Source: Mesotaenium endlicherianum
Lineage: Eukaryota > Streptophyta > Zygnematophyceae > Zygnematales > Mesotaeniaceae
DNA: 64,000 nucleotides
Assembly: GCA_009602735.1 (NCBI GenBank)
Contig: WELA01006598.1
Coordinates: 555,846 to 619,845, forward strand
Reading direction: 5' to 3'
A model generated the notes under the pieces. That model worked only from the letters and a program-made list of their open reading frames with translations. It was not told the origin of the DNA and made no database searches. A program made the position numbers and the translations under genes. Shown piece by piece: positions 47,162 to 59,829 of this stretch. The stretch's first letter is position 1. Each line of letters opens with the position of its first letter.

Positions 47162-49486
47162 CACTAGGTGTACCACAGACCCATATATGGATCTAGATCC
47201 ATTATTGGTTCCATACAGGCCTCTTTTTCTATGGCCATTTTCTACTAAAATTAATAACTTTTTTCTTCCTTTTTTGCATCGGACGGTTGACTATAAGGTC
47301 AAGATAGTGGGCAAAATCAACCGTTTTCGATTTGCCCAAGTATAGCACCTCTTATTGCGGAAAACTTGAGGAGTACAAGGGAGTTTCTTGCATCAAATTC
47401 TCTTTTTCGTTCGTTTCTTGCAAACTTTACAGCCATGGCTGACACTCCGGACACCGTAGTGCTCCAAAATATTGGCGAAGGCACTCAAATTTTGGTCCCT
47501 TGCCAGTTTCGGGGTCCTGGTGGGCTAGAACAGCTTTTGGGGATGGCTACGATGAGATATACTTGTTGGAAAGGTTGAATCAAGAGGTGACGAGGAAAGA
47601 TAAGGAGTCTGCATGGAAAGTCTTTTTTTTGAGTTTGACAGGGACAACAAGATATGGGACCCAGTTGTTGTAAGGTTGTATTTGCCTAAGATATCGGAGA
47701 TTCAATGGGTTACTCTCAAACCAGGTGTTATTAAATCAGCAAGACCACTATAAATCCACCTCGAAGTCCTGCAAACGAAGTGGATGAGTTTGGCTGCAAA
47801 TCACAGGGCACCATTTAAGAAGCAAGATTTAGAAGCTCAAAGGCTAGCAGCACATCAGGCAGGAGCAAGCACATCAGGAGGCAGGCAGGGTGATGATGTT
47901 CAGCAGCAGCAGCAGCATGAGGAGGAGGAGAAGGAGGAGGAGGAGGAGGAGTTTCACGAGGAGGAGGATGATGAAGACTTCGAAGGCGAGGTGCAGGAGG
48001 AGGAGGAGGTGCTAAGGAAAAGGGGCAGGCCCTCTAAGCAGAGGGCAATAGACATAAGTGCCCCGCAGTCTAGGGAGGAGAAGAAAGCCAAAAAGACAAA
48101 GCAGAGGCTAGAAGGAAAAAAGGCAGCCAGGAAGTCTTACAAGAGGAAGGCAGCTGTGGACTTTGATGCATCTGAACATGAGTCAGACAGTGACTTAGAG
48201 CTGGAGGACAATCCTCTGGATGAAGCTGATGAGCCTCAGAGTGTGCTGCATGACTTGGATGACTACACCTTCCAACAAGTGCACCCCGGTGAGCAGTTTG
48301 AGTGGCTGAAGAAGCCAGTGTCTCCACCATTTCCAGGTCTGCAGAACATGAGTGGCAGAGCATTCAAACAGCTCTCTCCTTTCTGCGGTGGTTACTATAT
48401 CACAATGGATTGGTTCCATGAAGTTGTTGATGAAACAAATTCATATGCACATGCATAGACTGTGAATGAATTACTTGCATGTTATACACATTCTATTGGA
48501 CCTATAGTAGTAGCAGAAGCATTCACTATCGACGGATACAGTATTTAAATATTCATTTAAATAATTAATTCATATGCCTTAAATTAATTTCAAAAAAAGT
48601 ATATTTGTCCTTTGTGCTGAGTTGTGACTTTGGAATGACTTATCTCTTAGTAATTTATCAAGTAACGAGGGAGATGGGGAAGAACAAGTGGAAGTCTGCA
48701 AATGGCTAGATTTTGTGATATGTAAGTTTCAGTCATTTTCATTGCTTATGGTGAAAGGAGTGTACAAAGGTATTTACTCAATAGATTCACTTGTTTTCAG
48801 TTACAGGAGGTCTATACTATGTTATGGACTACATTCAAATATTGGTATCTATAAAAATATGCAACCACAATGCTAACTGTCAAGCTTGTCGTGATCGACT
48901 ACCAGTGGAGTATTTAATTAATATTTAATTCAATTAAAAACTGAAATCAACTATAAATATTTCATCAGTTGCTCTTGTCATCCATAAATAGCTTGCACTT
49001 TACTTCAATACAAACTCAGCAGAATGCAGTGTGTTATAGTCATTGAAAGCAACTTGGAAACTTATGGACGATGGAAACTTATGACATGTAAAAATTGTGA
49101 AAAATAATGACGTTGTCGAGTACTCAGATGGCTATAGCTCTAAGAATAGTAGGCCAAATGACCTGTTATAAAGTCTTGTGGCTTTAGAGTACATAAGAGT
49201 ATGCTAATAAAAATCAGGAACACTATGCTAAAAGTGGAAGACATGCTTATGTAGATTTGAAAAAGTCAAGTTTTTTCCGCCTCGCTTTTCACACGTGTGG
49301 GAGGTACAAAAGTACACCCTAAACTGCCGTATTTTCCGGGAAACCTACCCTATCCTACACTAGAGAGAGTAAGCTCCAAAGTCAAACATCTCATTTAGTC
49401 ACATCTATCCTGCTGATTTTTGAATGAGGATTCTATGAGTATCCAAGTTGGAACCATAAATGATTCATTTGCTGGTACACCTAGTG
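47162..49486 (+). mobile_element. piggyBac-like DNA transposon, internally deleted
   Basis: The ends are a perfect 13-bp inverted repeat, CACTAGGTGTACC at 47162-47174 and its complement at 49474-49486. The left flank is TTAA (47158-47161) and the right flank TTAT (49487-49490), a TTAA target with one later change. The left half codes for an N-terminal piggyBac-like region (47435-48458). The right kilobase is non-coding, so the DDD catalytic part has been lost. The CACTAG termini are shared with the element at 50102-53422, which marks them as one family. Confidence 0.88.
47435..48458 (+). pseudogene. piggyBac-like transposase, N-terminal half only
   Basis: An opening segment from ATG 47435 (MADTPDTVVLQNIGEG) is parallel to the start of the transposase in the neighbouring minus-strand element (both have an EEIYL/DEIYL-like stretch and a VKP/IKSARP-like region). 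The frame is not continuous to the main open block at 47784-48458, which has a strongly acidic Glu/Asp tract (about residues 45-75), basic RKRGRPSKQR and KAKKTKQR segments that could be nuclear localisation signals, and a C-terminal segment with HPGEQFEWLKKPVSPPFPG and FHEVVDETNSYAHA, typical of the region before the piggyBac DDE domain. It stops there, so it cannot be an active transposase. Confidence 0.75.
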
Positions 49487-50101
49487 TTATACCGATAGCA
49501 CTCTTTTTGGTTTTTTAAAATTGTGTCGATTTAATTATTGCACACGTTTTTCGTAAATTTGGACATCCACGTAAGTCTGGCGCACGTATGAACCCCTCGC
49601 GCCAGTGCACACGTGGACGAGGAGGCACTTCGTGGAGTCTCGAAAGTTGCCGTCTGAAATAAGATGGATGAAAGTATTAACCTCTTGCTCGCCTGCCCTC
49701 GATCTGCCCTCACGCTTCGCATTTTTTGCAGCTGCAACATGTATCTTCTTGTCAGCGTTTCCAACTATTTCGCCTGTTTCTTAAAGCTATATTACTCTGA
49801 GGCCTATTAACTTATTACCATGAAAACACAAATCCCCCTCTATATCTTTTTGCCTTACTTCTATCTGTTTCATGGAGTTTGGTGAAGAATCTCCGCAAAC
49901 ATTAAAAGGAATAGGTCTTAATAGGAATTTGTGGATTAAATCATGCATTAGAGATTGTAATGAAGACTACAAGAGTATGCTATAAGTCATGGACAAAACA
50001 GTGAATGACCTACGGGCTCGTACTATCCGCATGCAACACTTTCTTGTAGCTTACAAGGATCAGATGAAATCTGATGAAATAAAGACTCCACCACCTGTTA
50101 A

Positions 50102-53100
50102 CACTAGATAGCCCAATGGAATATATGATTTTTGGCCCAACAAATACCTCGACTGAAACATTTTTGGAGTGTGCATTTCTCAATCACACCTCATGTATCT
50201 TATATAGTCTAGAAGATTGTGCCACATTATAGGTCACTATGCTCTTACTTCTTTTATACAATTTTTTGCCTGCCCGAAACATGTGAAAATATTTTTCAAA
50301 AAAAAGATTGATAAATCTGCTAACTTAAATCTGCTAACTTCAAGAGACTACCCTCAAGTCCACACTCGTTTGCACATATTGTGATTTTGGCCAGAGGTGT
50401 ATATACGTGTAAAGAGTGAGTGTATGAAATCTTAGACTGATAATTTTATTACTCTAGGAGTTACAGCATTTGCCAATTGGGGGGCTTATATGCCCCTGCT
50501 TTTTTGGCATGGTCCAATAAGAGTTTCATTGTGACTTATACTTAAGACACTCTATAGAGCCCGATTCAATGCATTGGAACCTGAAATTAAAGGATGTGAT
50601 GTCTAACATAAACATCTTGCTGACTAAATTTTTATTTAATTAAATTGATGCAAAAATAAATTCATTACATCATAAATGTAATTTTCATGGGCAAACAGGT
50701 GCAATTTTTCATTTCCAGTAAAACAAAGAATACAATTAGATCAAGTAGGCCCTCGAAAGTCACATTATGGCTTAACAAATATTTAATACAGCAAATGTAG
50801 TTGTTATAGCAAAGATAAGAAACTTGCTAACATTGACAAAAAGTGCGCGCGTCTTGTCTAAATCTGCCCCTTACCTTTGACCTCCCTTCTTGCTACTACA
50901 TCAAGATGGTCAATCTGCCTCTCTGTGTGATACCTCTGAAAGCATTAAGTGGGGCACAAGTACACATTGCAAGGTTCACACATCATGTAAACTTTAGGAG
51001 CTCTCACACCAGATGCACGTTTTCCGAAGGTGCCAGCTGTGCACACTATGCAGCGCTTCCTCTCCTTCACCTTTGTGGGGAAGTGCCTGTGAGTCCATCT
51101 TGCACCTGCAGCTGTTGGGGGAGGGCTAGTTTGGATCACCGCCTTGCTTGGGCCCTCATCATGAGAATAGCTGAATGTGCACATCTCCTCCATAACCTCC
51201 ACGTACATGTCAAACCTCTTTTTTTTTGGATGTGCCATCTTGTATAATTTGAACGCGTTAGCGAGCAACCCATCAAATATTCCCCAATACGCCCTATGTA
51301 ACCATTTTCTATTGATGAGCACCCTCTCTGTGCTGTAGTTCCTAGCTAGATACAGAGCATCAAACTGATCTACTGCATCTTTGTATAAGTTATAGTGCTC
51401 CACCGTTTCAGGAGCTGGCAGGTACTCTTTCTCTTTGCCAACAAGCCTAGTTTGAATCTTAGGAGCCAGCCCTTTGGCTGTGTACAAAAAGGCACAAGGC
51501 ATCTTATCATTCCATGTGCATGCAACCATGGGTGGATGCTCATTATATGCAGCTATACAGTAGCCTGAGTGGTGAGTTTTAGGTTGCATCCACAAAATCT
51601 TAGAAGGGCAATGCTTTCTATTGGGGACAATGGTGCCAGTTGCAGTATGCCCCATCTTAGCTAAGCTTAAGAAAAGGGCAGGGGAAGAGAAACCTCTATC
51701 TCCTACTAAACTGAATAACCTACCTACAGGCAACATACTGTCCAAGTCTAAGATCACTTGAGTCTTTTGACCGACCACCTTCACGATGTCATAGATAATG
51801 TATGTATAACAGAAATTGGTGATAGCATCACAGAGTGTAGAAACTTCCATGCCATACTTGTATGGCTTGCTAGGATTGTATTCTCTAATTGGACATTGTC
51901 TATTTCTAATAGGAACGGTCCTCTCATCTATTGTCCTGTTCTCTCCGAGACTGTAGTATTATGAAAAGGTCTTATGACACAAGTCTCTAAAAGGTTGTAA
52001 TTGCCACAACTTATACTCTCCGGAATCTAAAGAAAAACAGGCTCTGTTCTTATTGTCTTCTACAGGAAAACACCTTTTTATATCTTTGAACCTATTCCAA
52101 CTCATGAACCTACAAAAATCAAGAAGAGTGATAGGACCCTGTACTGTTTTTTGCCAATATTTACCCAGCCTTGGGAGAGCATGCAAGCCCATGGCCATGC
52201 ACAGACTATGAAAAATTACTATCTCCGTGTAACAGGCAACCAATTCTTGGCACCACTTTGAGAGGCATACCTATTGGTTTCTTCAGCAAGCTGTTCAAAA
52301 AACCATATAGGCATCAAGAGACAGAACACTCCAAGGGGAGACAATGCACGGAATCTCCTGTCAGAAAGTCCTTGTAGTCCATGGTGGTATGGCTTACTAG
52401 GCTGCAGGAGATCTTCATCATAACTAGGTCCTGGAGCTGCTCGTTGCCAGTCTCACACATCTTCCTCTTCTTCATCCTCCTCTTCTGGAGTCTCCTCTTG
52501 CATGGCTCACAGAAACAGGGATGGTGTCCTCCTCCTCCATCTCGAATGCAGAGTTGTCTTCTTGGTTGTCAGAAGCATCAGAGTCCGTGTCTAACTGCAC
52601 ACATGGACTCTTCTCTTTCCTGCTAATCTGCCTTGGTTGAATCATGAATTTACTTCTAAATGCAGGTGTTGTTATGTTCCTGGTGCAGGAGGTCTTCCTC
52701 TCTTTTTGGCAAGCTCGGATGTAGTGTTGGACTGACTGTTTTCAAGGTTCTGCACAACAAGTGTTTCTTAAATGGCATTCTGTGTTGACTTGAACAAGGT
52801 CTAACAGTCAGGCTGAGAATCCGATTCATAGACTTCGTTTTTTTGCTTGTAGACACCTATAGAGACCATCTGCCTGGTACCTAAGGGACTCCTCTACCAG
52901 AGCTTGAGTATACTTGGGTTTGGTCTTGTCGTATGCAAAGAATACAACAAAATAAGGCTCTTGACCTAGCTTACCCTTGCACTGCTGCTTCACATCTCCT
53001 ACCAAGTATATCTCCTCACACTCGTCACCAAATCGATCAAATGCCCATGGGCGACCGTAGGTTATGGCCGGCACGAGGATTCTAGACCCTACAAGAGCGT

Positions 53101-53422
53101 CGCGAGAAGTTCCAGCGTCATCCATGGCATAAATCAAGAAGGCTGATAAGGAAGAAGGGTGCTATTTTGAAGTAAAAAGAGAGTCTTTTTGTCCGATGAT
53201 ACAGAAAATTAGCATGTACAAAAATGACCCCCCCATGCGTGCGTTTTGTCGCATTGACCTCGCAATGTAATCGCAATGTCTTTGTGGCATAGCCCACCTT
53301 TTAAGACAACTTTCAAAGAAGACAGATAAATATTGAGTAAGTTAGAGCATGCACTAGGGCGGCAAGTAGTTGGGCCATAATATGTCATATGGGCCACATA
53401 TGCCCCTCCGATATATCTAGTG
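50102..53422 (-). mobile_element. piggyBac-like DNA transposon with decayed transposase
   Basis: A 3321-bp element flanked by TTAA (50098-50101 and 53423-53426), the piggyBac target signature. The terminal inverted repeat is CACTAGATA at both ends, followed by subterminal GCCCA and GGCCCAAC motifs on both sides. The transposase lies on the minus strand (53137-50945). The family resemblance to the 47162-49486 element is in the CACTAG start of the TIR and in the N-terminal protein region. Confidence 0.92.
50945..53137 (-). pseudogene. piggyBac-like transposase (DDE_Tnp_1_7), broken
   Basis: The N-terminal part is at 53137-52826 (VGSRILVPAITYGRPWAFDRFG). A middle part lies at 52243-51959 (PITLLDFCRFMSWNRFKDIK), followed after an in-frame TAA by the start of the catalytic domain with TIDERTVPIRNRQ (first Asp region). 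A long open block at 51850-50945 contains LFSLVGDRGFSSP (second Asp region) and LYKDAVDQFDALYLARNYST (third Asp region), then NRKWLHRAYWGIFDGLLANAF. The C-terminus has a Cys-rich finger (RCIVC...MMCEPCNVYLC) as in other piggyBac transposases. Its cut-and-paste chemistry inserts at TTAA. The in-frame stop and frame changes between blocks make it inactive. Confidence 0.88.
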
Positions 53423-54029
53423 TTAAGAGAATTGTTAGAACACAATTCTGGTTGGAAGAAGCAAGGGAGAACTATGATACATTACTTCACAGGATGGACA
53501 AGGCTGTGATGATTCAGAGCAGCATGGTTGACGGCATGCGAGCTGACAGTATACTTGATGCAATCCTAGAGTACGAGTTTTTTGTGCTAGGTAAGAATTC
53601 GTGTGTACACAAGAGGCGGGATGGGGTGAGTTGGGGTGGGCTTTTTTCTATGTTTCTTCTGTTTAGGTCTTAATCCACATGACAATGTTTCATGCTGCAT
53701 ACTTACTTATTGATTATACAGGGATTCTTCACTTGGATGCCAGTTTGGCAGGCAGTCTCCCATTTGCTGAATGTGTTCATATTACTTGTTTTCGAGGTGC
53801 ACAGACTAAATCCTACACCTTCTCAAGACTTGCAGCGTCAGCAACTTCCCCTACTGCAGCTTCTCCCAGGTCGATAAGCACCAGTGCCACAGGACATAGT
53901 CCTAGCCCCTCAGCCATGTCTGTGCAAGACATTGAAGTTAACTTTTCGCATAAAAACATCATTGATTGGGACTTCCTTTCCACTTGCTGTGCTGGTGAAA
54001 CTAGTAGATTAGGCAAGCGCAGAAAGTGA

Positions 54030-55860
54030 TGGGTGCAAGAAAGTCTTGTAATTAGGGATATACTTTGCCCCTCTTTATTCTGTACATAACCGGTTTACTG
54101 CTAGAACAGGCGCACATTGCATTCCAATAGCGTTAATGCTGTACTATTGTGGCACTAGAGTAAAGGATATATCATATCGCTTGTAAAAATGTCGCCTATA
54201 TGATTCTTGTGCTCACTTGTTTTATTTTTCTTCACTGTTGATATCGTCTTGCCTTCCACACAATGCTTCTATGCCCCGTTCTTTGTAGCTTGGAACAGGT
54301 CCTTCACCTTCAATAAGTACGTAATAGATTAATTTGTTTCAGCTGCACAATTTTAGATTATAGTGAGTACACTTTATTTGAAAGACTTTTTTGCTGGGAC
54401 CTCTGCTTTTGGACTGACAATCGAGCACATGATGTTGATGCAACATTCTTAGCACTACTGCACAAAAAGTCATTGTTGCGGAACCCTCGCGTGACAGCAT
54501 TGCCTAAATCATAGTCAATCCAAGAGCAGCTCAAGAACCTGTTTGTCCACTGTGGGCCCAAGTCCTACACCATTCACTAAGATATTAGTATCGATCGTTA
54601 GTGGCCTTGTATTACAATATATATAAATATAAGATAGGATACAACCAGGCTTTATTGAAGTCGGAAGAGAAGTCGAGAGTAGCAGAGTACTGAGATCATG
54701 TGCCTTTTACTTTTTCCACCTATTTGTATGGAGTGCATTGCTTATTCAAACAAGGAATAGTAACGTGCTGGCAACATAATAGCAACTGGAAGAATATAAT
54801 ACAAGCAAGTATACGACTTATGGAGAAACTACTTCAAAGTACTTTCCAGCGAATGTGAGGCTAAGTCAAAACCTTGTCATATATGCAATAGGATCGCATT
54901 TAGTGGTTGATTTTGGCTGCTGGGAATGACACACTGACAGCACAAGCAAAAAGATGGAAGCATAACACAACGCATACACCCATCGAAGAAGATTTTGCGG
55001 AAAATTTGAACACTTCAAAGTTGATAGTTGAAGCCAATTTTTTGCCCAAAATTTAGTTGCTGTTTGTTTCCTACAGAAAGATGCAGAATGACCATGGCCA
55101 ACTGATGAGAGAGCCGGGACAATTGAAACTGGACGGACGTCAACGTGTGAAAGGCCACGACAACATAACCGGCAGCATGTAAGCGTGTGAGGTGACTTAC
55201 CTGCCAGCAAAGCGGAAAACGAAGGAAGTTTTTGAAGCAGCCCTAAATGTGTCGGTTCCGCACAATTTCACACGCTTGAAAACCGACGACCGCTCTAAAC
55301 CACCGACACTCACGTATTTCGGCAAATTCCAACGTGCAGCTCACGTTTTGTACGAGCGGTATATGCGCTACACGTGTGCGGCGTATACGAATTTCATAAG
55401 TAGGGATATGATACTTTTGGGAACACTTGGGAATTTAAAGACCACTTAGTCAACGCAAAAGGGGCGTTGAAACGTTTCTATCTTCGGGAAGCCGATAGAC
55501 CGCACTTAACCGTCCTTTCAGTTGACATGGGAATGTGACAGACGGTCCTGTCTCTATTTAAGTTGGAGGGGAAAGTGACAGTTAATTGTCAGCATAGTGA
55601 CAGACGTGACAGCCAGGCCCACCTTAAGCTAATTTGGAGGGTGTCCACCACTCAGGAGGAGGGAGAGACCAGCATCTTGACAAATCACTCAACTCAGCTT
55701 GCACACACGCTCACTCTCTTATTTCTCATCACGCTACACCTCAATTAACTTCTAGTACCGACCCTGTAAGGTAAAAATACGAATCTGCTGTAATAATACA
55801 AACTTGCTTCTCTTTTTGCATCTACGATGACAATGAATGAGATTCTACTAACTTACGTCT
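54030..55860. other. No supported gene
   Basis: The first few hundred bases are probably the 3' flank of the split gene. Near 55500-55760 a TATTTAAG-like box precedes repeated GTGACAG motifs and a stretch that could be the end of a decayed LTR or promoter leading to the open frames at 55870, but no partner copy is in the window. Confidence 0.35.
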
Positions 55861-55869
55861 TGGCTACAT

Positions 55870-56895
55870 ATGCAAAATGACTCCCACTACACAAAAGGAA
55901 GACAGGAAGCTTAAGGCAGAAGAAGCTAAGAGGACAATGGAGCGCTACCAGAAAGAGCTGGCGGCGACGTCTCTCACCAAAAGAGAATAAGATCGAGTCT
56001 GCAGACAACAAGAGGCAGCAAAAGAGGCACAAAGGAAGAAGGAGCAGGAGGCTGAAAACCTCAGAAAAGTTGAGGAGAGACAGAAGAAACAGCAAGAGGA
56101 AGCGGCAGCTGCGGAGGAAGAAAGGAAGAAGAAGGAGGAAGTTGAGAAGCAAAAGGGCGTGGCCACTTACAGATTTACTGTGGGTGGCCAAACCTTTGAC
56201 AATATGAAGAAGGCACTATTGGCAGCCCAAGAGATCAACCGGATTGCCCAGCAAATAGTGCTGCAGAGACAGGGAGCTGAAGCTCTGGATAGGTATATTG
56301 AGACACACACTGGCGTTGTCCTCTACGAAGATTATGCCAAGATGGTGGGGTATACGGCAGAGCAGGCGCGGTTCTTTGCAGATGAGTACCTGGCAAAGTG
56401 GGTGATCAAAGGCTCATCAGGATGGTGAGCGTGCAGTTCGATAGCTTTAAAGATGCTGTATTTTATGAGACGCTGTTGCTAGCCTACAATGAAGTTGAGA
56501 GAAGGAGCTCGGAGTACTTGGCCAGGGGAACAGGGCAGCAGATGTTCTCTCTCCACTGGTTCCCTTGTAAGCTGAAAAGGCTAAACATGGGCCACAATAC
56601 TACCGGCAGTCCATAGACTGGAGGTGGATGACCGTCACTAACAGGAAGCAGCAGTGTGAACGGACCCACCTGAATGACTTCCACTATGGGCTAGACGGTT
56701 ACCTCATCCTGCCATCTTACATTGCTCCTTGAAACCCCAAGCTTAATGGATGCCTGAGTAACATGAATGCGTAAACCAAGGAGTACAGGAGGAGAGGACG
56801 GGACTACTTCTCTAAGGGGAAGCATGCTTTTGTCAAATGGGCAAAGAATGCACGCCAGATAGATATCAGCAAGCTGAAGGCCAAACAACCCTAGT
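55870..56895 (+). pseudogene. Coiled-coil, charged protein remnant of unknown type
   Basis: From about 55870 the plus strand encodes a long Lys/Glu/Arg-rich heptad-like segment (KMTPTTQKEDRKLKAEEAKR ... EEERKKKEEVEK) followed by a globular-looking part (VATYRFTVGGQTFDNMKKAL; TGVVLYEDYAKMVGYTAEQA). Related sequence continues in other frames to about 56895 (WMTVTNRKQQCERTHLNDFH). The region is broken. A coiled coil followed by a small domain could be an ORF1 or gag-like protein of a retroelement, but no motif settles it. Confidence 0.4.
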
Positions 56896-57540
56896 TATGG
56901 AATACGTATTTCTTGTATCCGTAAAACGTGGACGTTCACACGTATTACGTCGACCTCAGCCGTATAACGTCCCAAATACGTTGGTCGGCGGAAAAATCGA
57001 CAAATAAACCGATAACGCGTGTGGAGAGCAAAACATTTCTTGTCTCTGATAACCTGACCGAAGAAATCGTGCAAACACGTCCAGTCATTGCCGACTGCGC
57101 AAGAAGTGTCTGGCGGGGTAACGATTGTGTTTTAACGCGTAAAGCTTGATAGATATCTAATCACGTGACGACGAACAACGTTGATCTAGAAGACACTAAC
57201 GCACCAGATAAGCTATAACCACAGCCCACCAGCTTTGTCACCATTCACCACCTCGTTCACGAATTCCTGCTACAAGTTTATACGGCTTCGATGCATAATG
57301 CACTCACAATTTCTTGAGTATCCTCTGGAGCCTCCGTAACTTCCAATGTCGCTCAATATTTTCTAAGTATTTGTACTTAGGGTGTAAGTAAAGAGGGGCG
57401 ACCATGGAGACTCCCTTACTTCGGGCTTAAAGGAAGATGAAGAGCGAGAAGTGGAGGTGGAGGAGGGCTCAAGCGTGAGAGAAGGCGGCAATTCCAAAAA
57501 CAAACGTAAGCTTGGCAAGCATTCCAAGTTACCGTGATTT
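56896..57540. other. No supported gene
   Basis: Sequence between the coiled-coil remnant and the first T/G-rich array. No open frame or element end was recognised here; the 5' end of the hAT element may lie in this interval. Confidence 0.35.
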
Positions 57541-58050
57541 TTTCACAAGATTGTTGCTTTGTTGTGCTCCTGGCGGCTGCAATACTTCTTGCCTTAATAT
57601 TAAGCTGCTGGTATCCTATATTTGCTTTTTCTAGCTGCATCGGTTTGCTTCTTATTGTGGTTCTCTTGCCTGCCTCTGCTGCTTTTCTCTATTCCTGTTG
57701 TGTTCTCATGTTTGTGTGCTGTCTACTAACCTTGTATTCATTTTTGGTTTGTGCCTGCTACTCATCCCTTTCATTCATTGTATTCAGTTCTTCTTTTCTG
57801 CTGTCGCTCATTTATTCCTGTCTGCTAAGTGTGTAGCTGTCTGCTGGCTGTTTATGTTTAGCTTTGTTTTTCTGTAATATTTGTTTTTCCATGCCGCCTG
57901 CTGGTGGCTGCATGATGTTCTTTCAACTTTGTTTCGAACACTTTTAGCTGCACTCCTTCGGCTGTACTTGTGATGTCTGCTACTTGCTCTCCGCTGCTAG
58001 TTGTTCTTGTGAGTGCTTATTTGTGGATAGTGACATTCTTTCCGGTTTTT
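57541..58050. repeat. T/G-rich degenerate array upstream of the hAT coding exons
   Basis: Variants of GCTGCTGGCTGTATTTT recur irregularly, the same motif as in the two hAT introns. It probably represents an intron or leader of the transposase gene. Confidence 0.6.
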
Positions 58051-58969
58051 TTAATAAGGGAAACATTCTGCATCCGCGTTCTCCGCGGAGCGCTCAGAGT
58101 GGCAGTATGTTACCTTCATTCTTGACTCTAAGGGTTCTAGGACCACCAGAGTGAGGTGCAATTTCTGTGATTTCAAGACGTCTCGAGCATGCACTAGGAT
58201 CCGCCTGCACTTGTCTCAGATCAGGAGTAGAGGCATCGCAATATGCCCCAAGGTGGACCAGGATGTAGCTGAGCACATGGCGAAGGTCGTACATGAAGAT
58301 GATGTGAAGAAGATCTTGAAGCAGAAGAACGAAGATGAGTTGCGCCGCATTAGGGAGTTGCGGCACAAATTTGCCATGCTCGGTGTTATAGCTGATGCTT
58401 CAGGTCCAGTGAGTTTGGGTGGGAGTCAAACCACTCTAGAGGCTGCTTTCAATATCACTCATAAAGAATTCGCAGATCAAGCCATAGGAAGATTTTTCTG
58501 TGACAATGCTTTGACGTTTAATGTTGCCAATAGCTTATCTTATTCGGAAGCATTCAGAGTTGTCGTGAAGGCTGGTCCTGGGTACATGCCTCCTAAGGTT
58601 GACCGCTTGAGAACTATTCTGCTGGACTAAGAAGCTGTTGTTATAGATAAGCACGTGGCGCAATTCATCAAGAGGGTTGGAGTCAACAAGTTCACGATCA
58701 CGTCAGATGGGTGGACTGACCACACAAAGAGGCCTCTCATTAACTTCATGGCTGTTTCACCCGAGGGTGAGGTCTTTTTGAAGGCCATCAACACTGAGAA
58801 TATGACCAAGAGTGCGGCCTACCTTGCTTCCTTGTTTCGCGAGGTAATTGACCAGCTTGGTGCAAACAATATTCTTCAGGTTTGCACTGATTCAGCGGCT
58901 GTCTGCAAAGCTGCAGATATTCAGTTTCTACCTAAGTCTCTTTTTTGTGTGCATGTCAATATGGTTCAT

Positions 58970-59548
58970 TAATGTGGATTTATAATTTCATACTGCTGCA
59001 ATTGTGTTTGCTGCTGGCTATTTTTATGCACCCGCTGGCTATTGTATTTTATTTGCTGCTGGCTCTCTCTTTTTTTGCTATTGGCTGCTCTATATTATTG
59101 GGTGCTGGCTAGGCTAATTTTTTGTGCTGGCTGTTGTATATTTGTTGGTGCCGGCTGCTGCATTCAGTATATTTTTAGCTGCCGCTTGCTCTGTTTTTTC
59201 TGTTGCTGGATTCTCTATTTTTGTAGCTTCTGGCTGGTGTATTTTTGCACCTGCCTATATGATATATCTATATTTTCAAGCTGCTTGCTGCTGTACAAAT
59301 GTAGCTGGTGGCTGCTTTTTATTTTGAACAGCAGGCTGCCTTATAATTTGGCTTTCCAACTGAAGATTCATTAACAGCTGCAGCGTGGTAACTAGCCACC
59401 TTCTGCTTATTTGATCATTGCTCAAGTGTATATTGTTAGTAGGGTTATTTTTCCGGTTTGGCTGCTGGCATTACAATATTGTTTATTGGTAAGTTGTAAT
59501 TTGTCGCTCCATATTCCTTACCGATACTATTGCTCATTTTCATTGTTG
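58970..59548. repeat. T/G-rich degenerate array in hAT intron 1
   Basis: Repeated variants of TGCTGGCTGTTGTATTTTTG, irregular spacing. It fills most of the intron between the DUF659-like exon and the following exon. Confidence 0.7.
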
Positions 59549-59829
59549 CAGGCAAACTTATTGAAGTGGAGTATCCAAACATTACATGGACTGCATGCAC
59601 GGCTCACGGTGTGGATCTTCTCTTAGAAGACATGGCCAAGGAAGCTTGGATCAAAGACTTGGTAGACCGAGGTAAGCAAGTGGTTGTGTACATCCGCAAC
59701 CACCACAAGCCTCTCGCACTTTTTTGCAAGGAGTCATCTTTGGAGCTCAAGATGTGGTGTCAGATTTGGTTTCTGACAAGCATCATCATGCTTGGGCATG
59801 TTTTTGAGGTAATGCTATTACCCAGATGA

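Larger units (their letters stand above)
49872..54029 (+). pseudogene. Unrecognised spliced gene split by a piggyBac-like insertion
   Basis: The left part begins at ATG 49872-49874 (MEFGEESPQTLKG...) and runs to the TTAA at 50098-50101. The right part resumes at 53427 and ends at a clean donor (53590, CTAG/GTAAGA). A second exon, 53722-54029, joins in phase and ends in TGA (GKRRK). Without the transposon the exon reads through the TTAA in frame (PPPVKRIVRTQFW). There is one in-frame TAA about 39 codons from the ATG, so either the gene was already decaying or the start lies after it (VMDKTVNDLRART). The protein would be about 245 aa, helical and charged first, then Ser/Thr/Pro-rich, with a basic C-terminus. 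I do not recognise a family; it may itself derive from a mobile element. Confidence 0.6.
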
